A program made the translations under genes and the position numbers. Shown piece after piece: positions 7,771-15,345 of a stretch of DNA of 64,000 nt. The stretch spans positions 3,143,501 to 3,207,500 of the forward strand of contig NZ_CP033932.1 in NCBI RefSeq assembly GCF_003815975.1, in the 5' to 3' direction. Position 1 is the first letter of the stretch, and every line of letters begins with the position of its first letter. The notes beneath the pieces were generated by a model. The model made no database searches, was not told the DNA's origin, and worked only from the letters and a program-made list of their open reading frames with translations. The stretch is from Chryseobacterium bernardetii. GTDB lineage: Bacteria > Bacteroidota > Bacteroidia > Flavobacteriales > Weeksellaceae.

Positions 7771-9633
7771 ATGAGAAAAATATATACGTTTTTTGCCTTT
7801 TCTGTTGCTGCTATGGCTTTTTCACAATCAAAAGTACTGGAAAAAGTAGAGCCGGCATTCTGGTGGAAAGGAATGAAAAATCCTGAATTGCAAATCCTTG
7901 TTTATGGAAAAGGAATTGCGAACAATGAAATTTCACTTTCAGACGGAGCAAAAATTAAAAATATTCAGAAAGTAGATAACCCAAACTACGTTTTTATTAC
8001 GGTTAACACCAATGAAATCAATGTTCCTAAGTTTACCATCAATATTCAAAAAGACAAAAAAAATCTGGGTTCTTATAGCTATGAACTGAAGCAGAGGAAT
8101 CCCGGATCTGCAGACCGTGAATCCTACACCTCAAAGGATGTAATGTACCTGATTATGCCCGATCGTTTTGCTAATGGGAATGAAAAAAATGATTCTGTTC
8201 CGGAATTAACTGAAAAAGCAGATCGCAGTTTACCCAACGGTAGACATGGAGGTGACCTTCAGGGTATCATCAATAACCTTGATTATATCCAAAATCTTGG
8301 TGCAACAGCTGTTTGGTTAACTCCCGTAAACGAAGACAATGAAAAAGTGTATTCTTATCACGGATATGCGCAAACCGATCTTTATAAAATAGATGCCCGC
8401 TACGGAACCAATGAAGATTATAAAAAACTTTCCCAGGAATTAAATAAAAGAAAGATGAAGCTGGTGATGGATTATGTTACCAATCACTGGGGAATTTCCC
8501 ATTGGATGATGAAAGACCTTCCTACAAAAGACTGGATTCACTGGTTCAAAGAAGGAGAAGACGGCTTTAAAAGATCTAATTACAAAACATCCACCCAATT
8601 TGATACTAACGCTTCGGATATTGATAAAAAATATGCGCTGGATGGATGGTTTGACAAAACAATGCCGGATCTCAACCAGAAGAATCCTTTGGTTTTAAAA
8701 TATTTAACCCAAAATGCCATCTGGTGGATCGAATATGCTGATTTAGGAGGTTTCCGGGTAGATACCTATCCTTACAATGATAAAGAAGCTATGGCGAAAT
8801 GGGCGAAGGCCATTACTGATGAATATCCGAAATTTAATATTGTAGGCGAGTCCTGGCTGTATACTGCAGGGCAAATTTCAGCATGGCAGAAAAATTCTAA
8901 AACAGGAGAAGCGGCCGGATATAATTCAAACCTGCCGTCCGTAATGGATTTCATGCTCTTTGCGGATATGCCGAAAGCTTTTAAAGAAAAAGAAAGCTGG
9001 AATACAGGAATGATTAAGCTTTATGATTCTTTCAGCAGCGATTTCCTTTATCCGGATATCAATAATGTAATGGTATTCTTCGAAAACCATGATACTGAAA
9101 GATGGAATGAGATCTTCAACGCAGACCCGAGCGTTTATAAAATGGGATTAACCCTGATTTCGACAGTCCGTGGAATCCCGCAGATTTATTACGGTTCAGA
9201 AGTAGGAATGCGTGGAAATAAAGAAAAAGGAGGTGATGCCGATATCCGCAGAGATTTCCCGGGAGGCTGGAAGTCTGATAAACAAAATGCATTCAACCCG
9301 GCAACGCAAACAACCGAACAGAAAGAATTTTATCAGTTTACTCAGAAATTATTAAACTGGAGAAAAGGAAAAGACGTAATTCATACCGGAAAAACGAAAA
9401 ACTTTGTTCCGAAAGACGGAGTATTTACCTACTTCAGGTATAATGATAAAGAAAGCGTGATGGTGGTTATCAACAATAATATAAAAGATCAGACGTTAGA
9501 CCTGAAATACTTTGAAGAATCATTAAAAGGATTTTCCAAAGGAAAAGAGGTAATTTCAGGAAAAGAATTCTCATTACAGAATACCTTAACAGTTCCTGCC
9601 CAAACCCCATTCATTATTGAACTTGAAAAATAA
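7771..9633 (+). CDS. GH13 alpha-amylase family enzyme (neopullulanase/cyclomaltodextrinase type)
   Basis: A 620-residue exported GH13 enzyme. A signal peptide covers about residues 1-18 (MRKIYTFFAFSVAAMAFS). An N-terminal beta-sandwich domain of the cyclomaltodextrinase type follows to about residue 115 (QSKVLEKVEPAFWWKGM). The TIM barrel has region I DYVTNHWG, region II GFRVDTYPY (Asp nucleophile), region III NIVGESW (Glu acid/base) and region IV FFENHDTERW (transition-state Asp). A C-terminal beta domain ends the protein. It should hydrolyse alpha-1,4 links in starch, pullulan or cyclodextrins to oligosaccharides, which the GH97 enzyme could trim and the permease at 10179 import. It starts an operon with the next two genes (9-nt and 14-nt gaps). 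Confidence 0.93.
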   Translation: MRKIYTFFAFSVAAMAFSQSKVLEKVEPAFWWKGMKNPELQILVYGKGIANNEISLSDGAKIKNIQKVDNPNYVFITVNTNEINVPKFTINIQKDKKNLGSYSYELKQRNPGSADRESYTSKDVMYLIMPDRFANGNEKNDSVPELTEKADRSLPNGRHGGDLQGIINNLDYIQNLGATAVWLTPVNEDNEKVYSYHGYAQTDLYKIDARYGTNEDYKKLSQELNKRKMKLVMDYVTNHWGISHWMMKDLPTKDWIHWFKEGEDGFKRSNYKTSTQFDTNASDIDKKYALDGWFDKTMPDLNQKNPLVLKYLTQNAIWWIEYADLGGFRVDTYPYNDKEAMAKWAKAITDEYPKFNIVGESWLYTAGQISAWQKNSKTGEAAGYNSNLPSVMDFMLFADMPKAFKEKESWNTGMIKLYDSFSSDFLYPDINNVMVFFENHDTERWNEIFNADPSVYKMGLTLISTVRGIPQIYYGSEVGMRGNKEKGGDADIRRDFPGGWKSDKQNAFNPATQTTEQKEFYQFTQKLLNWRKGKDVIHTGKTKNFVPKDGVFTYFRYNDKESVMVVINNNIKDQTLDLKYFEESLKGFSKGKEVISGKEFSLQNTLTVPAQTPFIIELEK

Positions 9634-9642
9634 ATAATACCT

Positions 9643-10164
9643 ATGAAAAAATCAATAGCTGTTCATACATTGATTCTGTTTTTATTCGGATTTACAGTGC
9701 TTTCAGCACAATCAGACAAAACATTTGCAAAAGAAAAAGCAGAGATCAGCACCATGCTGGATGCCTTCAATGTAGCAGCTGCCAAAGCAGATTACGCGGG
9801 CTACTTCAATTTCTTTGCCGATGAATCTACATTTATCGGAACAGATGCTACCGAAGTCTGGAATAAAAAAGAATTTATGGTGTGGGCAAAACCTCATTTT
9901 GACAAAAAAAGAACCTGGAATTTTACCGCATTAAAAAGAAATATTTATTTCAGTAAAGACGGAAAACTGGCCTGGTTTGATGAGTTGCTGGATACCCAGA
10001 TGAAGATCTGCCGTGGTTCAGGAGTAGTGGAAAAGATCAATGGACAATGGAAGGTAAAACAATACGTTCTCTCTATGACGGTTCCTAACGATGTTGTAGA
10101 TAAAGTAGTAGCTGAGAAAACAGCTCTTGAAGACGTTTTGATTAAAGAATTAAAAACAAAATAA
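9643..10164 (+). CDS. Exported SnoaL-like/NTF2-fold protein
   Basis: A 173-residue protein with a signal peptide (residues 1-22, ending VLSAQ). It has one SnoaL/NTF2-like cone fold: a helical start with MLDAFNVAAAKADYAGYFNFFADES, then FIGTDATEVWNKKEF, then alternating beta strands. Bacteroidetes members like this often carry short gene neighbours of sugar metabolism, but no activity is known. It lies 9 nt after the GH13 gene and 14 nt before the permease, so it is co-transcribed with maltodextrin use. Fold assignment is good; function is unknown. Confidence 0.82.
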   Translation: MKKSIAVHTLILFLFGFTVLSAQSDKTFAKEKAEISTMLDAFNVAAAKADYAGYFNFFADESTFIGTDATEVWNKKEFMVWAKPHFDKKRTWNFTALKRNIYFSKDGKLAWFDELLDTQMKICRGSGVVEKINGQWKVKQYVLSMTVPNDVVDKVVAEKTALEDVLIKELKTK

Positions 10165-10178
10165 GCATAAAAACAATT

Positions 10179-11561
10179 ATGGCTGGAAAAATGAAACCGG
10201 AACTTTCACTTACTCAGATCATCAATATGAGTATGGGATTCCTCGGAATCCAGATGGCATTCGGATTACAGAATGGAAATGCAAGCCGTATCCTTGCCAA
10301 TTTAGGAGCAGATGTTCACGAACTGTCATGGTTCTGGCTGGTAGCTCCTATCACCGGGCTCATCGTTCAGCCTATTATTGGCCACATGGGAGATAATACC
10401 TGGAGTCCGTGGGGAAGAAGAAAACCTTATTTCCTGATTGGAGCTGTTCTGTGTGCTATAGGATTGGTATTACTGCCTAATGCCGCTTCTGTAACCCAGA
10501 TGTTTGCGGCTAACGCCCTTTTATTAGCCGTAATTTTCCTGGCGATGATGGATGCGTCTGTAAATGTTGCGATGGAACCTTTCAGAGCATTGGTGGGAGA
10601 TATGCTTCCAAAACATCAGGGAACCATAGGATTTTCAGTACAAACCATTCTCATCGGATTTGGGGCAGTACTGGGCTCTTATTTACCAGATTGGTTAACG
10701 AAACTTGGGATTTCCAACGTAGCTCCTGAAGGTTTTGTTGCAGATAATGTGATTTATTCCTTTTATATTGGGGCAACATTGCTGATTATCTCTATTCTTT
10801 ATACCATCATTACAACCAAAGAATATTCTCCGGAAGAATTTGCAGCCTTTGAAGATGGAAAAGAAATAGAACATGAAAAATCTAAATTCTCCGATATTTT
10901 CAAAGATTTTGCTGCTATTCCTGCCCAAATGAAAAAATTGGGAATTGTCCAGTTTTTCTCATGGTTTGCACTATTTACCATGTGGGTATTTACAACCAGT
11001 GCTTTGGCGACTCATCATTTGGGACTTTCTCCGGAAGATACCCATTCAAAAGCATTCAATGATGCGGGAGATTTAACCGGCAAGCTCTTTGGAATGTATA
11101 ACCTTTGGGCCATTCCCTTTGCATTTTTATTAACACCTATTGCTAAATGGATCGGTAAAAAGCAAACCCACGCTTTGGCCCTCTTATGTGGTGGTTTAGG
11201 GTTAATTTCCATGTATTTTATCAAAGATGTAGACAATCTATGGATTTCAATGATCGGATTAGGATTTGCCTGGGCCAGTATCCTGGCCATGCCTTATGCT
11301 ATGCTGATTGAAGTGATTCCACAAAGAAAAATGGGCGTTTATATGGGGATTTTCAATTTCTTTATTGTAATTCCGCAGATCATTAACGGTTTGTTTGGAG
11401 GTCCTATTGTAAGCAGCATCTTTGGAAAACAGGCCATGGATTATGTTGTGGTAGGCGGTGCGTGTATGTTAATCGGTGCTTTGGTTACAATGATCTTTGT
11501 TAAATCTGAAGATGAGACCCCTAAAGAAATTGAAGAAGAGATTAAACAGGTTCATTTTTAG
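10179..11561 (+). CDS. MFS sugar permease (maltose/sucrose type, SLC45-like)
   Basis: A 460-residue inner-membrane major facilitator with about 12 hydrophobic helices. The loop GHMGDNTWSPWGRRKPYFLIG carries the Gly-x-x-x-Asp and Arg-Arg-Lys-Pro-Tyr signature of the glycoside-pentoside-hexuronide/SLC45-like maltose and sucrose transporters. A second half-repeat occurs near residue 320 (PIAKWIGKKQTHA). It is the last gene of the starch operon and probably imports maltose or maltodextrin made by the GH13 enzyme. The C terminus is acidic and cytoplasmic. Maltose specificity is inferred from the neighbours. Confidence 0.88.
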   Translation: MAGKMKPELSLTQIINMSMGFLGIQMAFGLQNGNASRILANLGADVHELSWFWLVAPITGLIVQPIIGHMGDNTWSPWGRRKPYFLIGAVLCAIGLVLLPNAASVTQMFAANALLLAVIFLAMMDASVNVAMEPFRALVGDMLPKHQGTIGFSVQTILIGFGAVLGSYLPDWLTKLGISNVAPEGFVADNVIYSFYIGATLLIISILYTIITTKEYSPEEFAAFEDGKEIEHEKSKFSDIFKDFAAIPAQMKKLGIVQFFSWFALFTMWVFTTSALATHHLGLSPEDTHSKAFNDAGDLTGKLFGMYNLWAIPFAFLLTPIAKWIGKKQTHALALLCGGLGLISMYFIKDVDNLWISMIGLGFAWASILAMPYAMLIEVIPQRKMGVYMGIFNFFIVIPQIINGLFGGPIVSSIFGKQAMDYVVVGGACMLIGALVTMIFVKSEDETPKEIEEEIKQVHF

Positions 11562-11633
11562 CCTGAAAAAAAGAAGACTGAAGTTAGAAATAAGACATTT
11601 GTAAGATAAAACAATAACATTAAAATTCAATAG

Positions 11634-11653
11634 AAGCGGGCTTTAGCCCGCTT
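11634..11653. repeat. Short GC-rich palindromic hairpin
   Basis: AAGCGGGC-TTTA-GCCCGCTT, an 8-bp perfect stem in an A+T-rich gap. It lies 70 nt downstream of the permease but lacks a strong T run, so it resembles a dispersed palindromic element more than a terminator. A similar hairpin occurs at 28206-28224. Confidence 0.5.
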
Positions 11654-11816
11654 TCATATTTTAAATACATTCCAATTGGCTTGGCCAAAACCCGTATGCT
11701 TCATGTATGATAGGCTCACAGATTTTGCAGGTGGTACAGATTTTAATACCTTATATAGATTTATCAGCAGTTTTCCTTTCTTATCCTATATCAACTTTTT
11801 TCACCTCCGCATCCCG

Positions 11817-11824
11817 TACATTTG
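11817..11824 (+). promoter_or_regulatory. Candidate -7 element for the pirin gene
   Basis: TACATTTG matches TAnnTTTG and lies 21 nt before the start codon. No TTG is seen at the expected -33 spacing. Confidence 0.4.
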
Positions 11825-11845
11825 TACCATAAATAATCACAGAAA

Positions 11846-12574
11846 ATGAAAACAGTATATCATAAAGCAGATTCAAGAGGCCATGCCAACCATGGTTGGT
11901 TAAATTCTTACCATACTTTCAGTTTTGCCAACTATCAGAACAGAGACAGAACAAACTTTGGAGTATTGAGGGTTTTGAACGACGACACCGTTTCTCAGGG
12001 AATGGGATTCGGAACACACCCACACAGGGATATGGAAATTATTTCTATTCCTTTGGAAGGAGACTTGGAACACAAAGATTCAATGGGAACTACTGCGGTG
12101 ATCAGAAAAGGAGAAATTCAGGTCATGAGTGCCGGAACCGGAGTCATGCACAGTGAATACAACAAAAATAAAGACGAAGAAGTAAAATTCTTACAGATCT
12201 GGGTTTTCCCGAGAGAGTTGGATGTAGAACCACGATACGATCAGAAAAGCATTAAGGAAGGAGAAAAAATCAACGGATTTCAACAGATTTTATCACCCAA
12301 TAAAAATGATGAAGGAGTCTGGATTCATCAGGACGCATGGTTTAATATAGCCAACTTTAAAAAAGGGAATGGCAAAAACTACATGCTGAATAAAAAAAGC
12401 AACGGAGTGTATGCATTTGTTTTAAAAGGAAGTGCAAAAGTGGGAGACCGTATTCTTAATGAAAGAGACGGATTGGGAATATGGGATACACAAAGCTTTA
12501 ATATTGAAGCAGTGGAAGACACCGAAATATTATTGATGGAAGTGCCCATGGAATTACCTTCTTATCTTAAATAA
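11846..12574 (+). CDS. Pirin family cupin protein (YhhW-like)
   Basis: A 242-residue two-cupin pirin. The N-terminal metal site is seen as THPHRDMEII with a later His and Glu in MSAGTGVMHSEYN. The opening SRGHANHGWLNSYHTFSF is the pirin signature. The C-terminal cupin lacks a clear metal motif, as in YhhW. Members include quercetin 2,3-dioxygenase-like enzymes and redox or transcription cofactors, and the role in bacteria is uncertain. It is cytoplasmic. It is followed by the FMN reductase gene after 102 nt with its own candidate promoter. This pairing suggests a redox or stress context. Confidence 0.92.
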   Translation: MKTVYHKADSRGHANHGWLNSYHTFSFANYQNRDRTNFGVLRVLNDDTVSQGMGFGTHPHRDMEIISIPLEGDLEHKDSMGTTAVIRKGEIQVMSAGTGVMHSEYNKNKDEEVKFLQIWVFPRELDVEPRYDQKSIKEGEKINGFQQILSPNKNDEGVWIHQDAWFNIANFKKGNGKNYMLNKKSNGVYAFVLKGSAKVGDRILNERDGLGIWDTQSFNIEAVEDTEILLMEVPMELPSYLK

Positions 12575-12579
12575 AAAAC

Positions 12580-12587
12580 TAAATTTG
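12580..12587 (+). promoter_or_regulatory. Candidate -7 element for the FMN reductase gene
   Basis: TAAATTTG matches TAnnTTTG just after the pirin stop. It would give a leader of about 80 nt containing a weak hairpin, CCATC...GATGG, near 12613-12637. Confidence 0.35.
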
Positions 12588-12676
12588 TATTCTTAAAATA
12601 AAACAGGACCGCCATCAACAAAGTTCTTGTGGATGGAGATTCTTTTAATTTATAACTTTAAACTTTAATACGAAAT

Positions 12677-13228
12677 ATGAAAATCTTAGCAATAGCAGGA
12701 AGTAATTCAGAAGTATCAATGAACAAACAGTTGGTAGCTTATGCATCAACATTATTTGATAAAGCAGAAGTAGAAGTGATTGATTTAAATCCTTTCGAAA
12801 TGCCAATCTACAAACATGAAAGAGAATTAGCAGGCGGAGTTCCTCAGGAGGCACATGATTTTGCAGCTAAAATTGATGGGGCAGACTTATTATTGGTTTC
12901 TTTAGGAGAACATAATGGAACGTATTCTACAGCTTTCAAAAATGTGTTCGACTGGGTATCAAGAATCAAAGACAGAACTGTATGGAATGAAGTACCAATG
13001 CTATTAATGTCTACCTCTCCTGGAGGCAGAGGCGGGGCTGGAGTTTTGGAAGCAGCATCTAAGCGTTTCCCTTTCCACGGTGGAAATGTGGTAGAAACAT
13101 TTTCACTTCCATTCTTCAATGATAATTTTGATAAAGCTGAACAAAAAATTTCTAATGCTGAGAAAGACAGTGAATTAAAGGAAAAAGTAAAGAAGATTGC
13201 GGCTATTGAAACCATCCTTGAAAAATAG
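12677..13228 (+). CDS. NAD(P)H-dependent FMN reductase
   Basis: A 183-residue flavodoxin-fold oxidoreductase. The FMN phosphate loop is GSNSEVSMNKQL at residues 8-19. LVSLGEHNGTYSTAFKNVFDW contains the family NGS/T-type motif near residue 80, and SPGGRGGAG lies near 115. It reduces FMN or quinone-like substrates with NAD(P)H in the cytoplasm. No signal peptide or membrane segment is present. It is the last gene before the mini-ORF/terminator unit that precedes purM. Confidence 0.9.
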   Translation: MKILAIAGSNSEVSMNKQLVAYASTLFDKAEVEVIDLNPFEMPIYKHERELAGGVPQEAHDFAAKIDGADLLLVSLGEHNGTYSTAFKNVFDWVSRIKDRTVWNEVPMLLMSTSPGGRGGAGVLEAASKRFPFHGGNVVETFSLPFFNDNFDKAEQKISNAEKDSELKEKVKKIAAIETILEK

Positions 13229-13230
13229 AA

Positions 13231-13261
13231 TTTGAATATTCATTTAAAATTACTATTTTTG
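13231..13261 (+). promoter_or_regulatory. Full Bacteroidetes-type promoter
   Basis: TTTG at 13231-13234 and TATTTTTG at 13254-13261 are separated by 19 nt, within the 17-23 nt expected for TTG-N-TAnnTTTG. Transcription would begin near 13268, directly before the mini-ORF at 13277. Confidence 0.65.
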
Positions 13262-13276
13262 CAAAAAGAAAAAGAG

Positions 13277-13351
13277 ATGAAAATTCAGACCTCCTATAAA
13301 CAATGTTTTTTTCATAAAGGGAAAATTGTGGGCTCTGAAATTCTGAGATAA
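13277..13351 (+). CDS. 24-residue mini-ORF in a short promoter-terminator unit
   Basis: ATG to TAA encodes MKIQTSYKQCFFHKGKIVGS followed by EILR. It is basic with one Cys and an adjacent Phe pair. An A/G-rich stretch (AAAAAGAAAAAGAG) just upstream can serve as a ribosome site. It is flanked by a full promoter (13231-13261) and a strong terminator (13359-13390), so a transcript of about 120 nt is expected. It could be a small protein, a leader peptide controlling purM, or a non-coding RNA that merely contains an ORF. I recognise no homologue. Confidence 0.4.
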   Translation: MKIQTSYKQCFFHKGKIVGSEILR

Positions 13352-13358
13352 AATAACG

Positions 13359-13390
13359 GCCGATAATCTGAAAAGATTGTCGGCTTTTTT
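13359..13390 (+). terminator. Intrinsic terminator upstream of purM
   Basis: An 11-bp stem (13359-13369 with 13374-13384, one wobble pair) is capped by GAAA and followed by six T. It ends the mini-ORF unit about 140 nt before purM. Confidence 0.88.
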
Positions 13391-13431
13391 GTTTTCTAAA
13401 TCGAATATAAAAAGTAAAATATAAAAGTGAA

Positions 13432-13515
13432 ATGCATCAGTATGCCAATGCAATAATATACCAATTTTCCGGTTTTTAAAATTAGACTATTGTTACATTG
13501 TTAAACTGTTACATT
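13432..13515. repeat. Dispersed intergenic repeat, copy 1 (before purM)
   Basis: It contains ATCAGTATGCCAATGCAA and then ATTGTTACATTGTTAAACTG followed by TTACATT. The same motif order recurs at 14534-14602 and 15178-15257. Confidence 0.6.
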
Positions 13516-13531
13516 AAATAAATTATTAAGC

Positions 13532-14524
13532 ATGAGCAACACTTACAAATCAGCAGGAGTAGACAAAGAAGAAGGATACAAAACGGTTGACAAGATTAAA
13601 AAAGCAGTTGGAGAAACCCACAATTCCAATGTACTGAACCATTTGGGAAGCTTTGGGGCTTTCTATGAAATCGGAGGATACAAAAATCCGGTTCTTGTTT
13701 CAGGAACAGATGGAGTAGGAACAAAGCTTAAAGTAGCTTTGGATACTAAAAAATATGACTCTATTGGGGTAGACTGTTTCGCAATGTGTGCTAATGATAT
13801 TCTTTGCCACGGTGCAAAACCTTTATTCTTCTTAGATTACTTAGCTTGCGGAAAACTTGATTCTGAGATTGCCGCTGAAATTGTTTTAGGAATGGTAGAA
13901 GCTTGTAAGGATAACAACTGTGCATTAATTGGCGGAGAAACCGCTGAAATGCCGGGGATGTATCAGCCTGGAGACTATGATGTTGCCGGATTCTGCGTAG
14001 GAATTGTAGAAAAAGACCAAATCATCGATGGGTCTAACATCAAAGCAGGTAACAAAATCATTGCTTTACCAAGCTCGGGATTTCATTCAAACGGGTTCTC
14101 TTTAGTAAGAAAAGTATTCCCGGACTTCGAAGAAGAGTTTGAAGGAAAACCATTATATGAAACCCTTTTGGTTCCAACAAGATTGTATTTCAAGGATATT
14201 CACAGAGTATTGGAAGAAGTAAAAGTAGGAGGAATTGCTCACATTACAGGTGGAGGTCTTTACGAAAATGTACCAAGAATAATCCCGGAAGGGCTTTGCG
14301 CTTCTATTGACAGCTCTAAGATCAGAATCCCAAGTGTAATGCTTGAATTGGAAAAAAGAGGCGGAGTGACAAGAGAAGAAATGTATGGTACATTCAATAT
14401 GGGTGTAGGTATGGTGATTGTTGTAGATGCTGAACACGCTGAAAAAGTATTACACCTTTTAGATGATGCTTACGAGATTGGAGTAATCACAGAAGGAGCA
14501 GAGAAAATCAATTTATCATTATAA
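13532..14524 (+). CDS. purM: Phosphoribosylformylglycinamidine cyclo-ligase
   Basis: A 330-residue PurM (AIR synthetase), which closes FGAM to aminoimidazole ribotide with ATP, the fifth step of purine synthesis. Recognised blocks are VSGTDGVGTKLKVA, GVDCFAMCANDILCHGAKPL, ALIGGETAEMPGMY and HITGGGLYENVPRI, with a C-terminal NMGVGM. The start at 13532 gives a normal N terminus (MSNTYKSAGVDKEEGYK). It is first in a run purM-purN-purH-purD-guaA, all on the plus strand, though gaps of 80-170 nt with repeats suggest separate or processed transcripts. Confidence 0.97.
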   Translation: MSNTYKSAGVDKEEGYKTVDKIKKAVGETHNSNVLNHLGSFGAFYEIGGYKNPVLVSGTDGVGTKLKVALDTKKYDSIGVDCFAMCANDILCHGAKPLFFLDYLACGKLDSEIAAEIVLGMVEACKDNNCALIGGETAEMPGMYQPGDYDVAGFCVGIVEKDQIIDGSNIKAGNKIIALPSSGFHSNGFSLVRKVFPDFEEEFEGKPLYETLLVPTRLYFKDIHRVLEEVKVGGIAHITGGGLYENVPRIIPEGLCASIDSSKIRIPSVMLELEKRGGVTREEMYGTFNMGVGMVIVVDAEHAEKVLHLLDDAYEIGVITEGAEKINLSL

Positions 14525-14533
14525 AAATATAAT

Positions 14534-14602
14534 AATGTATAGCATATCAGTATACCAATTGAAATCATTGTTATATTGCTAGACTGCTACATTGTTACAT
14601 TC
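14534..14602. repeat. Dispersed intergenic repeat, copy 2 (purM-purN)
   Basis: ATCAGTATACCAATTGAAAT is followed by ATTGTTATATTGCTAGACTG and then CTACATTGTTACATT. It matches copies 1 and 3 imperfectly and fills nearly the whole gap. Confidence 0.6.
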
Positions 14603-14607
14603 AAAAT

Positions 14608-15171
14608 ATGAAGAACATCGTTGTACTCGTATCCGGTTCAGGAACCAATCTGCAGAGAATTATTGATACCATTGAAGCTGGAGAAATTCAGAACGCAAAA
14701 GTAGCTTTGGTGGTAGCTGACAGAGAGTGTTTCGGATTGGAGAGAGCTAAAAATCATAATATAGAAAGCATACTCATTCCAAGGGGTAAGAATTTCAGCA
14801 GCGAATTGGCTAAAGTAATTCCACAAGATACAGATCTTATTGTATTGGCAGGATTCCTTTCCATTTTAAAACCTGAATTCTGCGAAAAATGGAACGGTAA
14901 AATAATTAATATTCATCCGGCATTGCTTCCGAAATTCGGAGGAAAAGGAATGTGGGGAATGAACGTTCACAATGCTGTTATTGAAGCCAAAGAAACAGAG
15001 AGTGGGGCAACAGTACATTTTGTAACACCGGGTATTGATGAAGGAGAGGCTATTCTTCAGAAATCTTTTGAAGTAACAGCAGAGGATACTCCTGAGACAT
15101 TAGCCCAGAAAGTTCACCAGATTGAATATGAAATATTTCCTTTAGCCATTAATAAGGTCTTGGGAAATTAA
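14608..15171 (+). CDS. purN: Phosphoribosylglycinamide formyltransferase
   Basis: A 187-residue folate-dependent GAR transformylase, step three of purine synthesis. The GAR-phosphate loop VLVSGSGTNLQ is at residues 6-16. The catalytic Asn-His-Asp set is seen as INIHPALLPKFGG (Asn and His) and Asp in TPGIDEGEAI. The length is normal. It is cytoplasmic, lying between purM and purH. Confidence 0.97.
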   Translation: MKNIVVLVSGSGTNLQRIIDTIEAGEIQNAKVALVVADRECFGLERAKNHNIESILIPRGKNFSSELAKVIPQDTDLIVLAGFLSILKPEFCEKWNGKIINIHPALLPKFGGKGMWGMNVHNAVIEAKETESGATVHFVTPGIDEGEAILQKSFEVTAEDTPETLAQKVHQIEYEIFPLAINKVLGN

Positions 15172-15177
15172 TAAATA

Positions 15178-15257
15178 TAACAATGTATCAATGTAACAGT
15201 TTACCAATGTTGAGGGTATTGTTACATTGCTAAATTGATACATTGTTACATTGAGAA
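15178..15257. repeat. Dispersed intergenic repeat, copy 3 (purN-purH)
   Basis: CAATGTATCAATGTAACAGT followed by TTACCAATG, then ATTGTTACATTGCTAAATTG followed by ATACATTGTTACATTG. The two halves are roughly inverted copies, so the RNA can fold into a long imperfect hairpin. Confidence 0.65.
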
Positions 15258-15345
15258 AAAAAATCTAAGTAAAATAAAAAGTAATCCGGAATTGAAAGGC
15301 CCGGATACAGTTTGAAATAACTGTGAAAAGTAAAAATTGAAAGTA

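Noticed and set aside
11896..12156. 86-codon ORF inside the pirin gene
   Set aside because: Out-of-frame shadow of a well-conserved pirin.
13391..13531. Purine riboswitch ahead of purM
   Set aside because: The conserved loop and junction bases of the guanine/adenine aptamer were not found; only repeats and A+T-rich sequence are present.
15337..15345. TTG start for purH
   Set aside because: The ATG at 15346 gives the conserved PurH N terminus; the extra three codons have no support.
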